Assembly (NCBI GenBank): GCA_006384855.1
Contig: VCJN01001631.1
Span: 55,943-119,942 of the forward strand
DNA from: Tetraselmis striata
Lineage: Eukaryota; Chlorophyta; Chlorodendrophyceae; Chlorodendrales; Chlorodendraceae
Length of the DNA stretch: 64,000 nt
Direction: 5' to 3'
Shown here piece by piece: positions 43,663 to 55,286 of this stretch. The notes under the pieces were generated by a model that was given only the letters and a program-made list of their open reading frames with translations, ran no database searches and was not told the DNA's origin. Each line of letters begins with the position of its first letter. Positions within the stretch are counted from its first letter, which is position 1. The translations under genes and the position numbers were made by a program.

Positions 43663-46034
43663 CCATGGCGGCGGCGAAAGAGATGCGGCACCGGGAACCC
43701 GGAGGCCCACATTGGGGATGACTAGTGCATCCTCGCGGACGTCAAAGCAGCGGTGGCTGAGGCCACCGCTGGCAAGACTGACGAGCAAGAGATGCGGAGG
43801 GTGGAGAGAATTAATCGTAAAGGGCAGGCTGCGATGCGATGCGAAAATTACCCGCATCTCCGCAGTGGGGGCAGGTGAACGCCCGCATCTCTCGCGTACA
43901 AACCCGTGTACTGTCGCTCCTAGCTCTTGTAACGCTGCCATGTGCAAGGAGCCCTTTGTCGTTGTCACGTCGCCTTGGTTCACTCACCTTGATTTGCTCC
44001 TACCGATGCTGGCGGCCTTCAAGGCGGAAATCTGTCGCGTGCAGATTCCGAGCACCGACTTGACGCAAGGGGCCCTCCCGCGAATGGACTACCTCGACAG
44101 TCTGATGACAGCGGGTCGTGTACTTATCATCGCGTCAAAGCACCCAAGAAACCCCGACACCAACAGACGCGCCTTGTGGTTGGTCGTCGTCGGAAGAGAC
44201 ACGGCGACTTTAACGGCGCATCTCTCGGAGCACCTCGGCAAGCAACGTGGGTCCGTGTATGCGAGACAGCGAGAACCATGGCGGCGGCGAAAGAGATGCG
44301 GCACCGGGAACCCGGAGGCCCACATTGGGGACGACCAGTACATCCTCGCGGACGTCAAAGCAGCGGTGGCTGAGGCCATCGCTGGCAAGACTGACGAGCA
44401 AGAGATGCGGAGGGTGGAGCGAATTAATCGTGAGGGGTGGGAGTATTACTCGCATCTCCGCAGTGAGGGCAGGTGAACGCCCGCATCTCTCGCGTACAAA
44501 CCCGTGTACTGTCGCTCCTAGCTCTTGTAACGCTGCCATGTGCAAGGAACCCTTTGTCGTTGCCACGTCGCCTTGGTTCACTCACCTGGATTTGCTCCTA
44601 CCGCTGCTGGCGGCCTTCAAGGCGGAAATCTGTCGCGTGCAGATTCCGAGCACCGACTTGACGCAAGGGCCCCTCCCGCGAATGGACTACCTCGACAGTC
44701 TAATGACAGCGGGTCGTGTACTTATCATCGCGTCAAAGCACCCAAGAAACCCCGACACCAACAGACGCGCCTTGTGGTTGGTCGTCGTCGGAAGAGACAC
44801 GGCGACTTTAACGGCGCATCTCTCGGAGCACCTCGGCAAGCAACGTGGGTCCGTGTATGCGAGACAGCGAGAACCATGGCGGCGACGAAAGAGATGCGGC
44901 ACCGGGAACCCGGAGGCCCACATTGGGGACGACCAGTACATCCTCGCGGACGTCAAAGCAGCGGTGGCTGAGGCCATCGCTGGCAAGACTGACGAGCAAG
45001 AGATGCGGAGGGTGGAGCGAATTAATCGTGAGGGGTGGGAGTATTACTCGCATCTCCGCAGTGAGGGCAGGTGAACGCCCGCATCTCTCGCGTACAAACC
45101 CGTGTACTGTCGCTCCTAGCTCTTGTAACGCTGCCATGTGCAAGGAACCCTTTGTCGTTGCCACGTCGCCTTGGTTCACTCACCTGGATTTGCTCCTACC
45201 GATGCTGGCGGCCTTCAAGGCGGAAATCTGTCGCGTGCAGATTCCGAGCACCGACTTGACGCACGGGGCCCTCCCGCGAATGGACTACCTCGACAGTCTG
45301 ATGACAGCGGGTCGTGTACTTATCATCGCGTCAAAGCACCCAAGAAACCCCGACACCAACAGACGCGCCTTGTGGGTGGTCGTCGGAAGAGACACGGCGA
45401 CTTTAACGGCGCATCTCTCGGAGCACCTCGGCAAGCAACGTGGGTCCGTGTATGCGAGACAGCGAGAACCATGGCGGCGACGAAAGAGATGCGGCACTGG
45501 GAACCCGGAGGCCCACATTGGGGACGACCAGTACATCCTCGCGGACGTCAAAGCAGCGGTGGCTGAGGCCATCGTTGGCAAGACTGGCGAGCAAGAGATG
45601 TGGAGGGTGGAGCGAATTAATCGTGAGGGGTGGGAGTATTACTCGCATCTCCGCAGTGAGGGCAGGTGAACGCCCGCATCTCTCGCGTACAAACCCGTGT
45701 ACTGTCGCTCCTAGCTCTTGTAACGCTGCCATGTGCAAGGAACCCTTTGTCATTGCCACGTCGCCTTGGTTCACTCACCTGGATTTGCTCCTACCGCTGC
45801 TGGCGGCCTTCAAGGCGGAAATCTGTCGCGTGCAGATTCCGAGCACCGACTTGACGCACGGGGCCCTCCCGCGAATGGACTACCTCGACAGTCTGATGAC
45901 AGCGGGTCGTGTACTTATCATCGCGTCAAAGCACCCAAGAAACCCCGACACCAACAGACGCGCCTTGTGGGTGGTCGTCGGAAGAGACACGGCGACTTTA
46001 ACGGCGCATCTCTCGGAGCACCTCGGCAAGCAAC
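43663..46034 (+). repeat. four tandem copies of a roughly 600-bp coding unit
   Basis: Units start at 43663, 44276, 44874 and 45469 with lengths of 613, 598, 595 and about 566 (last truncated). Units 2-4 are nearly identical; unit 1 is more diverged. Each carries the same frame ending in a stop. Unit lengths are 3n+1, so successive copies lie in successive reading frames and cannot be read as one multi-repeat protein. This looks like local tandem amplification of the end of one gene. Confidence 0.93.
43940..44476 (+). CDS. protein encoded by the tandem unit, unknown function (first copy)
   Basis: From ATG 43940 to the stop at 44476, 178 aa. It starts MCKEPFVVVTSPWFTHLDLL and continues VQIPSTDLTQGALPR, VLIIASKHPRNPDTNRRALW and VVVGRDTATLTAHLSEHL; the C-terminus is acidic/helical (DVKAAVAEAIAGKTDEQEM). 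The core has the rhythm of an alpha/beta domain found in algal transposon frames, but I cannot assign a family. Equivalent frames start near 44539, 45137 and 45732, and the last is truncated at 46063. The region upstream of the ATG is also open (from 43634) but probably in a shadow frame. Confidence 0.45.
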   Translation: MCKEPFVVVTSPWFTHLDLLLPMLAAFKAEICRVQIPSTDLTQGALPRMDYLDSLMTAGRVLIIASKHPRNPDTNRRALWLVVVGRDTATLTAHLSEHLGKQRGSVYARQREPWRRRKRCGTGNPEAHIGDDQYILADVKAAVAEAIAGKTDEQEMRRVERINREGWEYYSHLRSEGR

Positions 46035-46220
46035 GTGCTGGGTTCGTTTACAATGCTCCGTGACAGGGGATTCATGCAGCTTTAGCTTCGCTGCCATAGC
46101 TCACTACGCAATACCCCATTAATCATAATCAACGATCATAACAAATCCTTTTCGAGCGCAGATAAGAGTTGAATTCACTCATGTCCGTCGATTTCACAAA
46201 CCGCACTTCCCTTGCTAGCG

Positions 46221-46500
46221 CGGCCGGGGTAGCGGGGCGCCAACGCGCCGCGGCCGGGGCAGCGGAGTGCCAACGCGCCGTGGCCGGGGCAGCGCGGCGC
46301 CAACGCACGGCGGCCGGGGCAGCGCGGCGCCAACGCGCGGCGGCCGGGGCAGCGGGGCGCCAACGCGCGGAGGCCGGGGCAGTGGGGGGCCAACGCGCGG
46401 CGGCCGGGGCAGCGGGGCGCCAACGCGCGGCGGCCGGGGCAGCGCGGCGCCAACGCGGGGCGGCCGGGGCAGCGCGGCGCCAACGCGCGGCGGCCGGGGA
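46221..46500. repeat. 30-bp GC-rich minisatellite, about 9.3 units
   Basis: The period is exactly 30 bp, with core ggccggggcagcg...cgccaacgcgc. Because 30 is divisible by three, all six frames stay open through it; the plus frame reads RQRAAAGAAG-type decapeptides. Units differ by a few substitutions. It lies between the tandem coding units and the Gypsy element. Confidence 0.95.
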
Positions 46501-46539
46501 TCATATTGGTAATTCACGCAACCCAGCATACTAAGTGGT

Positions 46540-47838
46540 TTGCAGCCATCTAGGCACTACCCCAGCGCCGTAGGATCTGGAACACCATCAAGACGACGAC
46601 CAGCTGGCAGTCAGCACTACGCGCCCAATCAGATCATGGGTGACCTTAGTGCAGCAGAGGAGCGCATCTACGAGGAGCGAGAAGATGCGCGGACAATCGC
46701 CAGTGGTCTGCGCAAGGAGACAACACCACGCCATGAGCGCTTCGATGGCGCTACCTCGATATGGACGGAGTGGTTCAGTTCATACAACGCCAACGTGTTG
46801 GTGCCATACGCGCTTGCCAAGGCACCACCTAGACCAGCCCCGAGGGCTGACGGAGCTGGTTCATCGGAGGGCGAGAGCACCGGGCCGGAGTGGGTCTTCA
46901 GCCCGGCGGACTCCCTTCAACTTCTTCAAGAATACGTCGAGATCAACGCCGTCACCATGCCCATCATCGATCAATGGCAGAAGGACACTCTACGCTATCA
47001 ACAACAAACTCTCCGCTTCGACCCTGCATCCGGACGCATTAGAGTGCCATCGCGCGAGGATGCGGACGCCTTTCACGAGTTCCGTTATCGACGCTACGTG
47101 GAGCTTTTTGAGACCAAGTTCAACGAGGCGCCAAAGATGCGCACTAGGTACGACGCCTACACCCATCAGGGCTTCCGTTAGACCCCTGCCAGCTTGGCGA
47201 TGACTCTCCGCGAGCTCAAGGCGCATCTACCGGACCTCACGTGGGACAAGGTCAACCAGAAAGCATTCGACGTCATGACCTCTGTGTGGCGCTCTATTTT
47301 GGCGCTTAAGCAGTCCCTTGATGCTGGCTTCCATCAGCTCAAGGACATTGCTGTTCTATGTCATTCTCACGAGGACCGCTTAGACGAGATATCTGCAGAG
47401 GTAGAGCGCTATGAGGACATCGTGAGGAAGGATGAGATTCGAATGGCGGAGGCCTTGACGCCTGCCCAACACTTCGCGGAACAAACTGGAGCATCGGCGC
47501 CGGCAGCTAATGGAGGACGGCAGCACGGCGCCAGCACTCAAGAACCGGTCATCACACGGACCATGGTCAACGGACGTCGTGTGCGAGCGCAACTTGTCGT
47601 CGTGAAGGACACCCACCAGATCCGCCCGTTGTGCGAGGCTTGCACAAAGGCGCGTGGACGTGACATCTTTCACGGCGCCAACTACCGAGAGTGTGCCAAC
47701 AAGTTCGGCTCAACCATGTGCGTCAACGACGCCGCTGGTGGCCGTGGCGGCCGTGGAGGCGGCCGAGGCGCAGGCCGAGGTGGCCGTGGTGGTCATGGCG
47801 GTGGACGCGGCGATGGAGGCGCACCCGGAGGCGGATGA
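46540..47838 (+). pseudogene. Gypsy gag
   Basis: Two frames (46540-47181 and 47194-47838) are in register and separated only by a TAG at 47179. The first contains WTEWFSSYNANVLVPYAL and a helical region. The second has a coiled-coil-like stretch (DRLDEISAEVERYEDI), a Cys/His cluster (CEACTKARGRDIFHGANYREC without its last residue counted: C-x2-C-x11-H-x5-C) and a Gly/Arg-rich tail. The function would be the nucleocapsid/capsid of the element. Beyond 47838 the reading shifts frame and continues as a gag-to-pol linker to about 49094. Confidence 0.65.
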
Positions 47839-49094
47839 GGACCGTGCTGGAACGCTGGGTGCACGGCGCTTACAACTTCACTGAGTGCGACAAGCCAATC
47901 ACTGATCCTACGCTCATCGCACGACTGAAGCGCAACCAGCGGGAACGAGAGCGTCACCTTGCCTGTGGACAGCAACGCGGATTGACTATGGACGTGGAGA
48001 CCAGACTGTCCAAGCTCGAGATGGACTTGGCGAGGAAAGCCGGACACATGCTCACCGGGCACCACGACGCCCATGCTGACGGAGCAGCGACATCATCAAC
48101 AATGGCAGACCTGGAGGCCATGTTCTCTCGCGTCCTCGAGAAGTCTCTGGCTGCCCATGGTGCTATGGGTGCCATGCGCTTAGCAGTCGAGGTGCCGGAC
48201 CCCTTTCTGGATTGCGTTGACACCGACGATCACGGCACTTTGCTACATGGAGCGTCGTGTCTGGAGCTGCCCGTGCGTGAGCTGCGTGAAGTCTTCATTG
48301 GAGCTCCAGGTCGTGCGCAACCTGTGGGGGCTGACCGGACATCGGAGTCGACTGTACCAAGACCGCGTGGACGCCCGGCAGTGCTGCCCCCAGGATCAGC
48401 GCGGAACCCTGAACTTTGCATGCGCCAACCCGGATGGGACGCCCAACGCGAGCAACTCACCAAGCAGCGGCCCCAAGGCTTTGAGCCGGTAGTCGAGCAC
48501 GAGGCTCCTGCGTCCTACGAGGGCCGCCGTGGAGGAGGAGCGATCACCTCGGACATGCTGGACATCTGCGATCAGCAGCTCCTGCAGCACCTGCGCACAG
48601 CGCTACAGCACGCCAAGTTCCCTGGTCTACCCGTTGCTGTAGTATCGGACATAACACCCGAGCATGCTGCAAGGTGGTTGGAAGCGCGCGACACTGCAAT
48701 GCGTGGAGGAATTGACACTCGTGACCACATGGCCGTGGCATGGGAGACGGTGCTTCAGCAAGCCGTCCGGCGCTTCGAGGCGACAGCGCGGCTCACCTGG
48801 GTTGACTACACGCACCTCGACTTGACGCGCGTCTTTGCCGCAGCCGTGCAGAGCGTCTATGGTCTGTCTCTCCCACGCATCAGTGTCCCGCCACTGTCCT
48901 CGCCATCAGCGGAGCCCCAAGCCAACATTCATACAGTGGACGTGGTGCAACATGGCGTCAAGCCTCTGGAGGCTCGGCGCCAGCTGTCTGCGACTTCTTC
49001 GGAACTTAGCAGCTGCGAGAGGTGCAGCGCAGCGCATACCATGACTACCCGGAGTATGACCGCCACAGTGCTTTCTACGTGGACTGCAAGTTGA
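47839..49094 (+). pseudogene. Gypsy gag-pol linker region
   Basis: A long frame from about 47691 to 49094 overlaps the gag tail and then carries DVETRLSKLEMDLARKAG (coiled-coil-like), MADLEAMFSRVLEKSL and EARDTAMRGGIDTRDHMAV. There is no catalytic motif. Position between gag and protease suggests part of the polyprotein. Confidence 0.5.
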
Positions 49095-49480
49095 CGGTCA
49101 TCGTCATTGGCGGCGTGCGCATCCAGATGGCCCTGTTAGACACCGGCTGCGACTACAACGGTTGCACCGGCGCGTGGTGGATCGCATGAAGCCGGGCGAG
49201 GTGGACGCCACGCTGTAGTCCATGTCCATGCAAGGCATTGGCGGCAAGATGGAGATGCAGCGCCTTGTGGGCGCATCTCCTACGTGATCAACCCGGACAC
49301 TGATTGGGAGCGCAAATTTGAGTGGCCATCGTTCGCCATTCTTGAAGGCGATCATCTTCCAGATGTCATCTTGAGCACATCCGTCATGGCACACCTTGGC
49401 ATGGTCATCGATGTGGGGGGGCATACTGCCTCATTCCGCCCAGATCCCCACGATATCAGCCGCCACGTCGCTATGCCGCT
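49095..49480 (+). pseudogene. Gypsy aspartic protease
   Basis: LLDTGCDYNG near 49130 is the retropepsin active-site D-T-G, preceded by VIVIGGVRIQMA, the typical strand before it. After a frameshift near 49170-49200 the continuation DVILSTSVMAHLGMVIDVGG (49370-49425) is the C-terminal flap/strand region. The frame is broken, so no active enzyme is expected from this copy. Confidence 0.75.
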
Positions 49481-49669
49481 GAAGCATCACAACATGCCCA
49501 AGCTCCAAGTCCCGCGCAGGCTGCCGCACGCAACGCTGACCGTGTTGGCATCGGACGGCCCATCTCCCGGACTGCCATCAGGAGTTGGGGGGGGGAGGCG
49601 CCCGATGTCGCAGCCAACCTAACCTCGTCATTCTCCTTCAACAGCCGGATCGAGCTGCAACCGGACAAC

Positions 49670-50760
49670 GTGGGCGCCGACACTGCAGTGCAGCCGGAGC
49701 AGCAGGACGATGAGGCGAGCAAAGCTGAGCTACCGGAGCTTGTAGCCGACTCAGATGACGAGGAGGACTTTGTGCCCTGTTGGGTAGAGGACGAGCCCGG
49801 CCATGTTGCCAACGTCATTGCGTCATGCTTCACCCTGCGCGCCAGTCCCATGGACGCCGACTCTGATAGCGATGAGGAGCTGCCGGACTTGATGGAGGAA
49901 TCCAGCGATGATGACGATTTCTATGAGGAGCTCACCATCATGACACAGACGAGGCCGGAGGTTGAGGCAGCGCTTGATAGCGAACCACTGGCCTCGGGCG
50001 CGTGTTACGCCCTGCGTGCGGAGGGCCCCAGCGCATCTGCACTAGCCGGACTGCCGATCAGACGATGAGGAGCTGGAGGATGGCACTGCAATGCCATTGA
50101 AGGAACATGAGGACGAGATACCGGACTGGAGGGAGCTCCGGAGGCAGCGTCAAGCTGCCTGACGGCTGCACTTGAGCGGCCACACACTGGATCGTTTGGC
50201 GCTCGTGCGCGCCGTGCCGCATGCGACGCCGGACCTGGCCTACATCATCGACCTCGACCGGACCGGAGGCAAGGAGGGACGCGCCAAGCAAGGGCTCTTC
50301 TTGTTCGCTGGCATGCTGTCGGTGTTGTTCACCAACCTCGTCGACGGGTACCACTATGAGCTGATACAGATCGTGGATCGTATGCTCCGGAGCGTGGCTC
50401 ATCGGCAGCGCCTGCTGCGACAGCTTGAGTGGATGCATCATCGGTGGCCCGTGCAACTTCCTCGCAATGCGTTCGAGAAGTGCTTCTCTCTTAGCGAATA
50501 GTTGAAGCATGACGTGGAGCACATCACAGCACCAGCCATCTTGAGGCACCTGCCGGAGCTAGACGAGCTACGCGCTGAGTCTCCCTGTCAGGACGTGTCA
50601 TCGATGGGCACTCAGCATGGACTACGTGGTGCGCGCACCGGAGTGATTGTCCCGTTGGCAGAGGCGATGAGCGAGCTCAACTGCATGTTGGCCAAGGCAC
50701 GAGGCGTCAAGGAGTACTGGGCTGCTCCCGCGTAGTATGGATACGTTATCGAGAACGTGA
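49670..50760 (+). pseudogene. acidic linker and unidentified pol segment
   Basis: The frame 49670-50068 is strongly acidic (DSDDEEDF, DSDSDEELPDLMEESSDDD). The next piece, 50172-50501, includes AYIIDLDRTGG and helical sequence. Neither has a known domain. Both belong to the pol polyprotein by position. Confidence 0.45.
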
Positions 50761-52232
50761 TACCGGCTGCGCCGAGCCGACGCAGCCCTGAGGTGCAAGA
50801 GTTCATCGACTTCATGGCCCGTGTCTTTGGCGAGCCCAACGCGCATCATGCCCACAAATGTGGAGACGCCTCTCTTCGCTCTGCTTTGTGGTGGACCAAC
50901 ACCTTCACTCAATACTACTACCAGGCTGTGCAACACGAGTTTGAGCGGCCGTCGCGCGAGACCTACGCGCAGATTGTGGAGCGTTGCAGCGGTGGGCTGC
51001 TTCGCGCTCAAGTGGCAACGCCCATACGCCCAGGCACAATGCTGGGGGGGGCTCAACGTTGCCGGTCGACGCATGATTTATGCGCCCAAGTCAGTCAGCA
51101 CGCCCAACACGCGGACTCAGCGCATGCGACCTGGGGGGGCGCCCGGCTCAGGAATGGTGGCATCGACCCGCCGCAATACCGTCCGTCATCAGCCGTCATG
51201 CGTGAGGCGTGCCTTCTCGACAGAGACTATGCTGGCTTCTACACCCGGCAGGAGCTAGGCTTTTCTGAGGAGGAGATGGTGATTGCCATCGGAAATGTTT
51301 GTGCGCCGACATCGGTGTCGGTCATGAACCGGTGTGCTGTCGCCTATGCGCATGAGCGCAGACATCAACATATGATGCAAATTGTTTGTGCAGCAACGAT
51401 TGAGAAGGACGCCCCTGCCGGCGCAGCACTTGAAGATCATTTGGTCAACACGCAAGAGCTGCGCGCCGCACAGCACGAGCTCCGCCGCTCAACGGCTGCC
51501 GCCGTGGAGGCAGAGATGGAGCATGCCATCAACATGGCTACCCTCAAGCAAGGTACTAGAGTGAAACCTCCTGACAACCCACGCACAGAAGCGCGAGTGA
51601 CCAAGGCGGGGCGCCGTTGGCTGGAGGAGCAGCGCCAAGCGACTCGAGCGACGGAGCGGGAGGTCGCCAAGGCTCGGCGCCGTGTGTTGGCAGCTGACCA
51701 CACAGCCCGAGTTGTTGCCGGCGATCACAAGGCTGCCAAACCAAGACCCCGTCGTGGTAGAGCTGCTACCGGACGCAAGACTGTCAGCGCGGCGTTGACA
51801 CTTCTGATGTGGCTAGCCCTTTTGGGCCCCGCGTGCTTCGTCGCCGCCGGCGTCGGTTCGCGTGCTGGCGCTGGACTGATGGCAGATGTCTTTGGTGGAG
51901 CGCAAGAGCGTCCTGCGTGGGCCACATCACATGTGGACGGTGTTGACGACAAAGCTGCAGAAGACGGATGGAGTCGACGCAGCCAGACAGCTCTCGTGAA
52001 GTGCTATGCCGCATACGCCAACGAGAAGCATCTCGGTAAGGAATCACCAACGGTGAAGGTAACGAGCAAGCTCATCAACCCCAAGGACTCCAAGCAGCCT
52101 CATCACTGGGCGATATCGGCAGATTGGAAGGACAAGGAGGGCTTCGCAGCACTTATGGACTCAGACCCGGGTTGGTACGCGTGGGTTCTGGACGACTTGC
52201 GTGAGGTTGACGCCGAGCCCTGTGACTTTTAG
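50757..52232 (+). pseudogene. unidentified pre-RT region of the Gypsy polyprotein
   Basis: 491 open codons, in frame with the start of the RT but separated by a TAG at 52230. It is rich in Arg/Ala helices and has one hydrophobic stretch (TLLMWLALLGPACFVAAGVG, about 20 residues) that could be a membrane segment or a chance hydrophobic patch. The final part (DPGWYAWVLDDLREVDAE) leads into the RT. Confidence 0.5.
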
Positions 52233-53047
52233 CTGGTCAACTACAACCCAGTCTTCAAGCGCCAGTATCACCTTGCCCATCGAGAGCAAGAGTGGGCTAA
52301 CGATTGGGTCAAGAAGTTGGAGAAGGCAGGCATCGTGGGCGAGATCGAGAGCCCGTATGCTGCACCAGTCATCGTGGCGCCGAAGAAGGACGAGCATGGC
52401 GCCTGGACCGATCTTCGCTATGCGGTGGACTATCGTGGGCTCAACGAGCGTACCATCCGCGATCAATACCCGTGCCGACAGCGGACGAGTTCATGACGCG
52501 CATGGAGGGAGCTTCGCGATTCACCGCGACTGATTGCACGAAGGCATTTCATCAGCGCCGAGTGTCGGACAAGAAGTCCAGACCCGATGGATTGTCAGCA
52601 CAGCAACGCCTCGCGTTCCACGCAGGGAATCGGCTGCTAACCTTCAAACGCATGCCCTTCGGACACAAGAATTTTGTGGCAGCATGGCAGCGCGTTGTGG
52701 ATCAAGCGCTTGCTGGTTTGGACTTCGCAGTCGCCTTCGCGGACGATGTGCTGATTTTCAGTCATGACGATGAGCAGGAGCACATGCGTCGTGTGCGCAT
52801 TGTGTTTGATCGACTCAAGGCCCGGGGAGTGCAGGTCTCTCCACCCAAGACACGAGTGACCTTTCTTGGTCATATTGTCAGCGGAGCAGGCGTGGAGCCA
52901 ATGGCTGACAAGGTGGAGGCCATCAACTCTCTTTTGGCGCCGAAGAATGTCAGTGATGTGCGCCATTTCCTCGGGATACCACTGCCGTTTCTTGGAGAGC
53001 TTCTCGCTTGTGAAGGCACCCTTGACAGCTTTGACCAAGAAGGATGA
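52233..53047 (+). pseudogene. Gypsy reverse transcriptase
   Basis: The RT motifs are visible in order: KAGIVGEIESPYAAPVIVAP, YAVDYRGLNERTIRDQYP, FTATDCTKAFHQ, TFKRMPFGHKNFVAAWQ, the catalytic FADDVLIFS and FLGHIVSGAGV. The catalytic box reads F-A-D-D instead of the usual Y-x-D-D, but both Asp are kept. There is a 1-nt frame change after YP (near 52470) and another near 52990. Confidence 0.9.
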
Positions 53048-53520
53048 GCCGTGGAAATGGGGCGCAGCCGAGCAGCATTACTTCGACGCCATCAAGGCCA
53101 TGCTGGTTTCGGCGCCAGTGCTGCGCCATCTTGATTGGCGTCGCCCGTTTGTGTTGCACACCGATTGGTCCCGAGCTGGAGTAGGAGCATGCCTTTCACA
53201 GGTGGACGACAATGGCGTGGAGTATGCCGTGTCTTTTGCGTCGCGCATGAACTTACACCCCAGTGGAGGTTGACCTGTCTAGCTACGAGGGAGAGGTCGG
53301 TGCGGTTGTGTGGGTTGTTCAACGCTTCCGCTACTACCTGTATGGCAACCACTTCCAGCTCATCACTGACTGCAAGGCCATGGAGTGGCTGCGGACGACA
53401 GCAAGGCTGCGAGGCAAGCTTGCTAGGTGGAGCCTCATCCTTGCGGAGTACGACTTCAGTATCAAGCACCGTCCGTGCAAGGACAACACCGTGATGGACT
53501 TGCTCAGTCGGCGTCCAATG
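53048..53520 (+). pseudogene. Gypsy RNase H
   Basis: PLTALTKKDEPWKWG and FVLHTDWSRAGVGACLSQ, with the first catalytic Asp of HTDWS, come before a 1-nt frameshift near 53265. Then YEGEVGAVVWVVQRFRYYL with the catalytic Glu, and LITDCKAMEWL. This is the standard Ty3/Gypsy RNase H arrangement fused to the RT. Confidence 0.88.
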
Positions 53521-53823
53521 CCAGCGGAGCCAGTAAGGGCCACCAGAGACGCCGCCGGCACCACCAGTGCAATCGCCGCTCAGAGGAGGTCCCCAGCCGC
53601 GATGGCAAATGCGTCGGCTATGTTTAGTGGCTGCACACCCAGCAAGTGCCTTGGAAGGACGCCCGCGCTACCCTCGGCACACGCAGCGTTTGCAACACAA
53701 TGTATCGCAATGGCCTTTACGGCAGGTGTCTACGCTAGCCGAGAGCTTCATTGGCCTACCCGGGACGTGTGGAGCAGCCCCGTGGCTATCTCTTAGCTGC
53801 GAGGTGAGACCACGCCAGCCGAC

Positions 53824-55151
53824 GTGTCAGTGGAGGTGTGGCAGCAGCTTGTGCGCCGCTGCGCCAAGTACAGCTGGCACAACGACAAGGTGTGGCTGCA
53901 CACTGGAGACACTGCTTGTGAGGTGCCCCAGCATGGAGAGCGACCAGACGCAATTCGCCGAGTACACGCCAGCATCAGCCACCTTGGCCGGGACCGCACT
54001 TACCAAGTGTTGGCCCGCCACTTTGTATGTGCCGCGCCTGCGATCGCGTCAAAGCGTCGTTCAACAAGAAGCACGATCGTCTCAAGCCCATGCCACTGTT
54101 TGGGCTCTTCTATCGCTTCAGCGTGGACTCAGCCGGACCGCTGCCGACTAGCAGCGAGGGCCACAAGTACGTGATCGTCATTGTGGAGCACTTCAGCAAG
54201 TGGATCGAGCTGGTGCCTGTCCGCGACCTCGAGGCGTCTACGACTGCCAAGGCGCTCCATCAGCGCGTGTTGGCCCGTTATGGAGCACCCGTGGAGGTCG
54301 TCACAGACAATGGCACTGAATACCAAGGCGCGTTCCGCGAGCAGTTGGAGCGCCATGCCATTCAGCCCGTGGACATTCCGCCAGGGCATTCCCAAGCCAA
54401 TGGCATGGTCGAGCGCATCGTTCAAGTCTTGAAGGTGGCACTTCGGAAAGTTGTGCCAACCCTCGGCACTGCCTCTTGGCACTCGCGGATGCCATTGATC
54501 GAGTTTGGCTATCGTGTCAACAAACAAGCAACAACCGGCTACAGCCCATACTTTCTTCTGTTTGGCCGTGATCATGTGGCTCCGGACCAGGTTCGCGCGC
54601 TGTTGGAGGAGCCGGTCAACATGGACAACGACATTGCAGTCGTCAACCTAATCACACAGCGAGCTGATATGCTGAGGGCTGCCATGCCTAAGGCATTCGA
54701 GAGGGCGCTGCAAGCTCAACATCGCGATGTGGTGCGCTACCGCAAGGTCCGGCGCGGCGATGTGCAACCTCGGCGCCACCGCTTCGAGATCGGCAGCTAC
54801 GTCTGTGTGGCGCAGCCCCCAGTCAACACTCTGGACGTCCGCACCGCCCGCACCATCCTGCGTGTTGTGGAGATCTTGGAGTCCGGATGGCTGCGTTTGT
54901 CCGGATCCGACGGCAACGAGATTCAAGTGCACATGGACAATTGCACGCCGTGCCACTTGTCCAAACTTGTGCCAGCGCGGTACGGCCGCGGCATGCCAGC
55001 ATGCAAAGGTTGTGGCAGCGACAGCATTGCAGCCCCACGACTCATCTGCGACAAGTGCCAAGCCATGTGGCATGTGGCGTGCGCCAAGGCAGAGTTACAT
55101 CCTGGCGAGGAGTGGCTATGCCCGGACTGCGCGCCGCCACTACGCCGCTGA
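53824..55151 (+). pseudogene. Gypsy integrase with C-terminal PHD finger
   Basis: The His pair of the HHCC zinc domain is in VHASISHLGRDRTYQVLARH. A frame change near 54028 leads to CRACDRVK with the Cys pair. From 54027 to 55151 the frame is open: FSVDSAGPLP (first Asp), VTDNGTEYQGAF (second Asp) and NGMVERIVQ (catalytic Glu) form the DDE core. GYSPYFLLFGRDH follows as usual. A C-terminal DNA-binding region then ends in a PHD-type C4-H-C3 zinc finger (about 54992-55133: CKGC, CDKC, HVAC, WLCPDC). PHD fingers read histone H3 tails, so the finger may steer integration, analogous to integrase chromodomains (inference). Confidence 0.88.
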
Positions 55152-55273
55152 CGCTACAGCATGATATGCTGCCTCCAGGCAAGCCATCTTCGACAACAAT
55201 CATCAGCCGACATCATCTTTTCTACATGTCGTCGGCCGCGCACTTCCGTCTTGGACTCAACACCCGTGGAGTT

Positions 55274-55286
55274 GAGTGGGGGGGAG
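55274..55286 (+). other. polypurine tract of the Gypsy element
   Basis: A short purine-rich, G-rich tract lies 120 bp after the integrase stop, where the primer for plus-strand synthesis and the start of the 3' LTR are expected. Confidence 0.5.

Noticed and set aside
43663..46034. CRISPR-like or multidomain tandem-repeat protein
   Set aside because: Units are about 600 bp with no spacers, and their 3n+1 length shifts the frame at every copy, so no single protein spans them.
46040..46220. 5' LTR of the Gypsy element
   Set aside because: I could not align it by eye to the region after the polypurine tract (55287-55700); no shared block longer than a few bases.
46175..46529. Pro-rich and Ala-rich 'proteins' over the 30-bp minisatellite
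   Set aside because: The 30-bp period keeps all frames open; there is no evidence of translation.
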